A stretch of 37,749 nucleotides of DNA from Nitrosomonas sp. Nm166 (GTDB taxonomy: Bacteria > Pseudomonadota > Gammaproteobacteria > Burkholderiales > Nitrosomonadaceae): contig NZ_FONE01000035.1 in assembly GCF_900112825.1 (NCBI RefSeq), positions 1 to 37,749 on the forward strand. The letters are read 5' to 3'. Shown here in pieces: positions 34,138-37,749 of the stretch. The position numbers and the translations under genes were made by a program. Below the pieces are notes generated by a model that saw nothing but the letters and a program-made list of their open reading frames with translations, did no database searches and had not been told where the DNA came from. Position 1 is the first letter of the stretch; every line of letters begins with the position of its first letter.

Positions 34138-34650
34138 TCAGGTTTCAGTAATCGTGGCCTGCAGTGCCTGGAATAATAAGCGAAAGCTTTTTGGCGGCTT
34201 GTCAGCCGCTTTTTCCTTCTGGGCATTGCGTATTAATAATCTCAGGTGTTGCAAATCTGCGGTAGGATATTTTTGTGCAAATTCCGTGAGCGCGTGTTCA
34301 TCGGTCAGCAGGCGTTCACGCCAGCGTTCAAGCTGATGCAGCTTCGCTGTCTGGTGCAGTGACGCTTGGTGCCAGGAATTGAGCTTTTCCTGAATCGGCA
34401 GCACATCGATGTTGCGCATGAGTTTGCCGATATATTGCATTTGCCGGCGCCGGGCGCCATGTTTCTGCATGGTGCGAGCCTGTTTGATAGCGTCCATTAA
34501 AATCTCCGGCAGATCAAACTCGTTCAGTTTCTTTTGATCCAGTTCCACCAGTTGCTCGCCAATCTCCTGCAATGCGTGCATGTCTTTTTTGCGCTGTGTT
34601 TTGCTCGGCGCAATATCTTGTTTGTCATCGTTTTCCGGATTATTTTGCAC
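34138..34650 (-). CDS. darP: Ribosome biogenesis factor DarP (YjgA, DUF615)
   Basis: DarP acts late in assembly of the 50S subunit. The 170-residue, highly charged helical protein shows PSKTQRKKDMHALQEIGEQL, the KLNEFDLPEILMDAIKQA helix with its LPE motif, KHGARRRQMQYIGKLMR, and WRERLLTDEHALTEFAQKY. Length is close to the E. coli protein. It is divergent from pmbA, an association seen in many Proteobacteria, and converges with the HDAC gene so tightly that the two stop codons form TGATCA. Confidence 0.92.
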   Translation of the reverse strand: MQNNPENDDKQDIAPSKTQRKKDMHALQEIGEQLVELDQKKLNEFDLPEILMDAIKQARTMQKHGARRRQMQYIGKLMRNIDVLPIQEKLNSWHQASLHQTAKLHQLERWRERLLTDEHALTEFAQKYPTADLQHLRLLIRNAQKEKAADKPPKSFRLLFQALQATITET

Positions 34651-34772
34651 GGCAGCTTGTGTAATGAAGTGTCAAGAAGCTGCTATCATAACGTTTTACT
34701 TAGATAATTTGTTTTTTAACCACCGAAGTTTTTTATCGCAATCCAGCTTAAACTCTTTGTTAATTGCCATTT

Positions 34773-36131
34773 ATGAACAACTTACCCGTTTCTGACTCCC
34801 GATTCTCGTATCCATTCAGTACACTGCAGCAAATTGCTCGCGATATTTTGATGCATGCCAAGCAAGGCGGTGCTACTGCTTGTGAAACTAATGTTTCAGA
34901 TGGTTTTGGCCAAACCGTTACCGTGCGTCATCATGCGGTCGAAACGATTGAATATAATCGTGACAAGGGATTATCGGTAACCGTTTATATTGGACAAAAG
35001 CGCGGTAATGCCAGCACCTCTGATTTTTCGCCCCAGGCTATCAGTGATACGGTTGCGGCAGCGTTATCGATTGCCCGTTATACTGCTGACGATGATTGTG
35101 CCGGCTTAGCGGATGCGGAGTTATTGGCACGAGATTATCCGCATCTGGATTTGTACTTTCCATGGGAATTATCGGTTGAACAGGCCATAGAGCTGGCAAA
35201 GAATTGCGAACAAGCGGCATTTGCAGCCGATAAACGTATCACCAATTCGGAAGGCGCCACTATTTCACTCAGCGAATCCCAGTTTATTTATGCAAATAGT
35301 CTGGGTTTCATGGGCGGCTATCCGCTTTCGCGCTACAGCATGAGTTGTGCCATGATCGCTGAACAGGGGAACAACAAACAACGCGACTATTGGTATAGCG
35401 TTGCGCGTGATGCCGCTGATCTGGAATCGCCTGAGCAGATTGGGCAAAAAGCGGGTGCACGTAGTGCGGCCCGTTTGGGTGCCAGAAAAATTGCAACGTG
35501 TGAAGTGCCGATATTATTTGAGGCGCCTATTGCTTCCGGTCTGATCGGACATTTTGCTTCCGCGGTGAGCGGCGGCAGCCTTTACCGGAAATCTTCCTTT
35601 TTGTTGGACAGCCTCGGCCAACAGGTTTTTGCACCAGACATTCAGATTCGTGAATTGCCGCATCTACATAAGGGCTTGGCCAGTAGCGCATTTGACGATG
35701 ACGGGGTGGCCACGGTCGAGCGCAATGTGATTGAGAATGGCATCGTGCAGGGATATTTTCTGGGGAGTTATTCAGCGCGTAAACTGGGCATGCGCACAAC
35801 CGGAAACGCCGGCGGTACACACAATCTGATCATGTACACTGCAGCGCCGCTGGATTTTGCCGCACTTTTGAAAAAAATGGATAAAGGTCTGTTGGTGACC
35901 GAATTATTGGGGCAAGGTGTCAATGCAGTAACAGGGGATTATTCACGCGGCGCTTCGGGTTATTGGGTGGAGCATGGGGAGATTGCTTATCCAGTAGAGG
36001 AAATCACCATTGCCGGCAATCTGAAGGAAATGTTTCAGGGCGTATTGGCCATCGGTAGTGATGTTGTGGTGCACGGATCGAAACAAACTGGATCAGTTTT
36101 AATCGATCGTATGACCGTTGCGGGTGACTAA
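34773..36131 (+). CDS. pmbA: Metalloprotease TldE (PmbA)
   Basis: TldE forms a heterodimer with TldD, the zinc-bearing subunit, and takes part in maturing microcins and degrading peptides. The 452-residue protein has the TldE features: a FGQTVTVRHHAVETIEYNRD strand region, GLSVTVYIGQKRGNASTSDF, SEGATISLSESQF, the SGLIGHFASAVSGGSLYRKS helix, and GTHNLIMYT near the end. It lacks an HExxxH zinc site, as expected for TldE. The ATG at 34773 is used; a TTG three codons upstream is possible. It is divergent from darP, and dctQ begins 58 bases after its stop. Confidence 0.93.
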   Translation: MNNLPVSDSRFSYPFSTLQQIARDILMHAKQGGATACETNVSDGFGQTVTVRHHAVETIEYNRDKGLSVTVYIGQKRGNASTSDFSPQAISDTVAAALSIARYTADDDCAGLADAELLARDYPHLDLYFPWELSVEQAIELAKNCEQAAFAADKRITNSEGATISLSESQFIYANSLGFMGGYPLSRYSMSCAMIAEQGNNKQRDYWYSVARDAADLESPEQIGQKAGARSAARLGARKIATCEVPILFEAPIASGLIGHFASAVSGGSLYRKSSFLLDSLGQQVFAPDIQIRELPHLHKGLASSAFDDDGVATVERNVIENGIVQGYFLGSYSARKLGMRTTGNAGGTHNLIMYTAAPLDFAALLKKMDKGLLVTELLGQGVNAVTGDYSRGASGYWVEHGEIAYPVEEITIAGNLKEMFQGVLAIGSDVVVHGSKQTGSVLIDRMTVAGD

Positions 36132-36189
36132 CCTCGGAATCATAGTTGATCGAAGTGGAGTATGGTTCTCGGTGCAGGATGTATGCAGG

Positions 36190-36747
36190 ATGAATATGAA
36201 TGCATTGCGTCAGTTTGAGCGTCTGATTGGAAAATTATCGGGTGCTGCCGGCTGGCTAGCAGGCTGGCTATGCGTGCTGATGATTATCATTGTATTCATT
36301 GATGTGGTTGCACGCTATGGTTTTGACTCAGGTTCTATCGCCATGCAGGAAATGGAATGGCATTTGTTTGCTGCGGTATTTTTGCTCGGTGCAGCCTATA
36401 CCATGCGTGAAGATGCCAATGTCCGGGTGGACATGTTTTACGCAAAAATGTCATTACGCAGAAAAGCCGTGATCGATATTTTTGGTACCGTAGTTTTTGT
36501 GCTTCCGATGTGCTCTCTGATTTTATTAAGTGCCTACGATCCTGTCATTTATTCCTATCAAATACAGGAAATATCCAGTGATCCTGGTGGCCTGCCCTAC
36601 CGCTTCGCTTTTAAGGCACTGCTTCCGCTCGGTTATTTTTTGGTCCTGCTGCAATCGTTAGCGGTTATTTCACGCAATGTACGTATTCTCACCGGGGATA
36701 ATATCGAACCTATGCAAGGCTCTTCTTTGCATCAGGATAAATTATGA
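36190..36747 (+). CDS. dctQ: TRAP transporter small permease DctQ
   Basis: The 185-residue protein has four membrane helices and the DctQ pattern: LCVLMIIIVFIDVVARYGF, MQEMEWHLFAAVFLLGAAYT, REDANVRVDMFYAKM, and a C-terminal helix followed by a polar tail. It partners DctM in uptake of organic acids with a periplasmic binding protein. The start is either the ATG at 36190 or the one two codons later at 36196, which is better spaced from AGGA; the frame back to 36118 overlaps pmbA and is rejected. The stop overlaps the dctM start by four bases. No dctP gene is present in the window. Confidence 0.87.
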   Translation: MNMNALRQFERLIGKLSGAAGWLAGWLCVLMIIIVFIDVVARYGFDSGSIAMQEMEWHLFAAVFLLGAAYTMREDANVRVDMFYAKMSLRRKAVIDIFGTVVFVLPMCSLILLSAYDPVIYSYQIQEISSDPGGLPYRFAFKALLPLGYFLVLLQSLAVISRNVRILTGDNIEPMQGSSLHQDKL

Positions 36748-37592
36748 TCGCGCTGGCGATGTTCCTGGTGTGTCTGCTGCTGCTGGCACTGGGTTTTCCG
36801 GTTGCCTTTACATTTGGCGGTGTGGCGGTGCTCTTCGGTCTTTATGCAGAAGGCCTGCAATTGTTCATGCTGGTGGCTTACCGCATGGAATCGATCATGA
36901 CCAATGTCACGCTGATGGCAGTACCTCTGTTTATTTTCATGGGACTGATCCTGGAAAAATCCGGTATCGCAGAAAGTATGCTCGAATCCATGGGCTCTTT
37001 ATTTGGCCAGATACGCGGCGGACTGGCGGTGTCGACGGTGGTGGTAGGCATGTTGCTGGCGGCATCAACCGGTGTGGTGGGGGCCTCGGTTGTCACGATG
37101 GGATTGATTGCATTGCCCGTCATGTTGAAATATTACTACGATAAACGGCTAGCCACTGGTGTGATTTGTGCGTCTGGCACTTTGGGACAGATTATCCCGC
37201 CTTCCATTATTCTCATCATCATGGGCGATGTATTGCAGCGTCCAGTGGGGGATTTTTATCGCGCTGCACTCCTGCCGGGTTTGTTGCTGGTGATGCTGTA
37301 TATTATTTATTGCTTGGCCTTTGCGCTGTTGAAACGAGACGCCGCGCCTCCGATGCCGCGCCCAAACACGCCACGCGCATCGCAGTACTGGCAGGCATTC
37401 CGAGCAATTGTTCCTGCCTTGACATTGGTGATCGTGGTATTGGGTACAGTGATTGCCGGTATCGCCACGCCGACAGAATCAGCCGCGATGGGCGCCGTGG
37501 GTGCGGTGATATTGGCATTGATCAGCGGAAAATTACGTTCTTCCATGTTGCATCAAGTCGCGATGGAAACCACTAATTCCAATTCTATTTAG
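36744..37592 (+). pseudogene. dctM: TRAP transporter large permease DctM, truncated by IS630
   Basis: The frame gives 282 residues, against roughly 425-450 for a complete DctM. Helices and motifs of the first two-thirds are intact: LGFPVAFTFGGVAVLFGL, MAVPLFIFMGLILEKSG, GGLAVSTVVVGMLLAASTG, GTLGQIIPPSIILIIMG and GIATPTESAAMGAVGAV. The family sequence stops at about METT (codon 37572-37574), and the last five residues, NSNSI, come from the IS630 end, which begins at 37575-37577. The protein lacks the C-terminal helices, so the transporter is almost surely inactive unless a second copy exists. The start overlaps dctQ by four bases. Confidence 0.85.
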
Positions 37593-37749
37593 GAACAGCA
37601 TTAATAATCCAATCCCATCCGGTAATGCTGCGCATAGTTTCCTGGTTTGATTCAAGGCTTTTTAGCGCGCTCTCCAGATGTATCTCAAGCGCATCCAAAT
37701 TATCGAAGGCACGGTTATGAAAGAATTTTTCCCGTAATTCATCCCACAC
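37576..37749 (-). mobile_element. 3' end of an IS630-type insertion sequence (right copy)
   Basis: This is the same element as at 1-149 but inverted; positions 37576-37724 correspond to 149-1. It carries 25 more bases of the transposase than the left copy. A TA lies at 37574-37575, directly beside the junction. It interrupts dctM. Confidence 0.8.
37585..37749 (-). CDS. IS630-type transposase, C-terminal fragment
   Basis: The frame is open from the window edge and encodes 54 residues, beginning WDELREKFFHNRAFDNLD and ending GWDWIINAVPK. It differs from the left copy at one residue (N for S in the FDNLD segment). The DELREKFFHNR start is the usual end of the IS630 DDE domain. The catalytic residues are outside the window. 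Confidence 0.72.
   Translation of the reverse strand: MWDELREKFFHNRAFDNLDALEIHLESALKSLESNQETMRSITGWDWIINAVPK

Noticed and set aside
1..37749. tRNA or rRNA genes, CRISPR arrays, toxin-antitoxin pairs, restriction systems or prophage
   Set aside because: I looked for T-loop motifs, regularly spaced repeats and typical gene pairs and found none that could be supported.

Overview
The window looks like a stretch of chromosome from a betaproteobacterium, most likely a Nitrosomonas-type ammonia oxidiser. The grounds are: the mnmG-rsmG-parA-parB order, a cytochrome P460-family gene, the Betaproteobacteria-type DUF3460, DUF3135 and DUF2868/DUF3482 families, and moderate GC content. This assignment is inference from gene content, with no marker gene to prove it. 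Both ends of the window lie inside copies of the same IS630-type element, in opposite orientation with their 3' ends pointing inward. That is what one expects of a contig broken at repeats.

Layout. 1-149: 3' end of an IS630 transposase. 279-1010: an AT-rich orphan secreted protein with a clear extended -10 promoter. 1330-5020: a class I glutamine amidotransferase (minus), then a DUF2868 membrane protein coupled to a DUF3482-type GTPase. 5025-6654: an SRPBCC protein and an O-methyltransferase (minus), probably one operon. 7135-10208: an HDOD protein, a secreted basic/His-rich protein, pncC (apparently without a normal start codon) and a UPF0114 membrane protein. 10339-13470: mcl-mtkA-mtkB (minus), which interconvert malate, malyl-CoA and glyoxylate plus acetyl-CoA. 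13726-19161: a tight minus-strand series mnmG-rsmG-parA-parB-Trm112-ADP-ribosylglycohydrolase, with a near-perfect parS site just upstream at 19235-19250. This points to an origin-proximal location.

19470-23673: a small coiled-coil protein, a 1066-residue DUF748 envelope protein with an OmpA-like C-terminus, and a periplasmic FKBP isomerase. 23862-28504: a DUF454 membrane protein, a PAS-containing chemoreceptor, DUF3135, a spermidine-synthase-like protein, DUF3460 and an exported unknown. 28564-28708: a 145-bp MITE-like element whose edge forms the stop codon of an SDR gene. 29834-33029: a lipoprotein alpha/beta hydrolase, DUF6164, a cytochrome P460-family protein lacking the cross-linking lysine, and a membrane-anchored coiled-coil protein. 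33214-36131: an HDAC-family deacetylase, darP and pmbA/tldE. 36190-37592: dctQ and dctM of a TRAP transporter, with dctM cut off by the right-hand IS630 copy.

Most of the window is ordinary housekeeping and conserved-hypothetical content. The points most worth a second look are the mcl-mtkAB module, the lysine-less P460 homologue, the ADP-ribosylglycohydrolase with altered metal motifs in the par operon, the MITE-made stop codon, the IS-broken TRAP transporter and the non-canonical pncC start. I did not find a clearly new defence, mobile or biosynthetic system.
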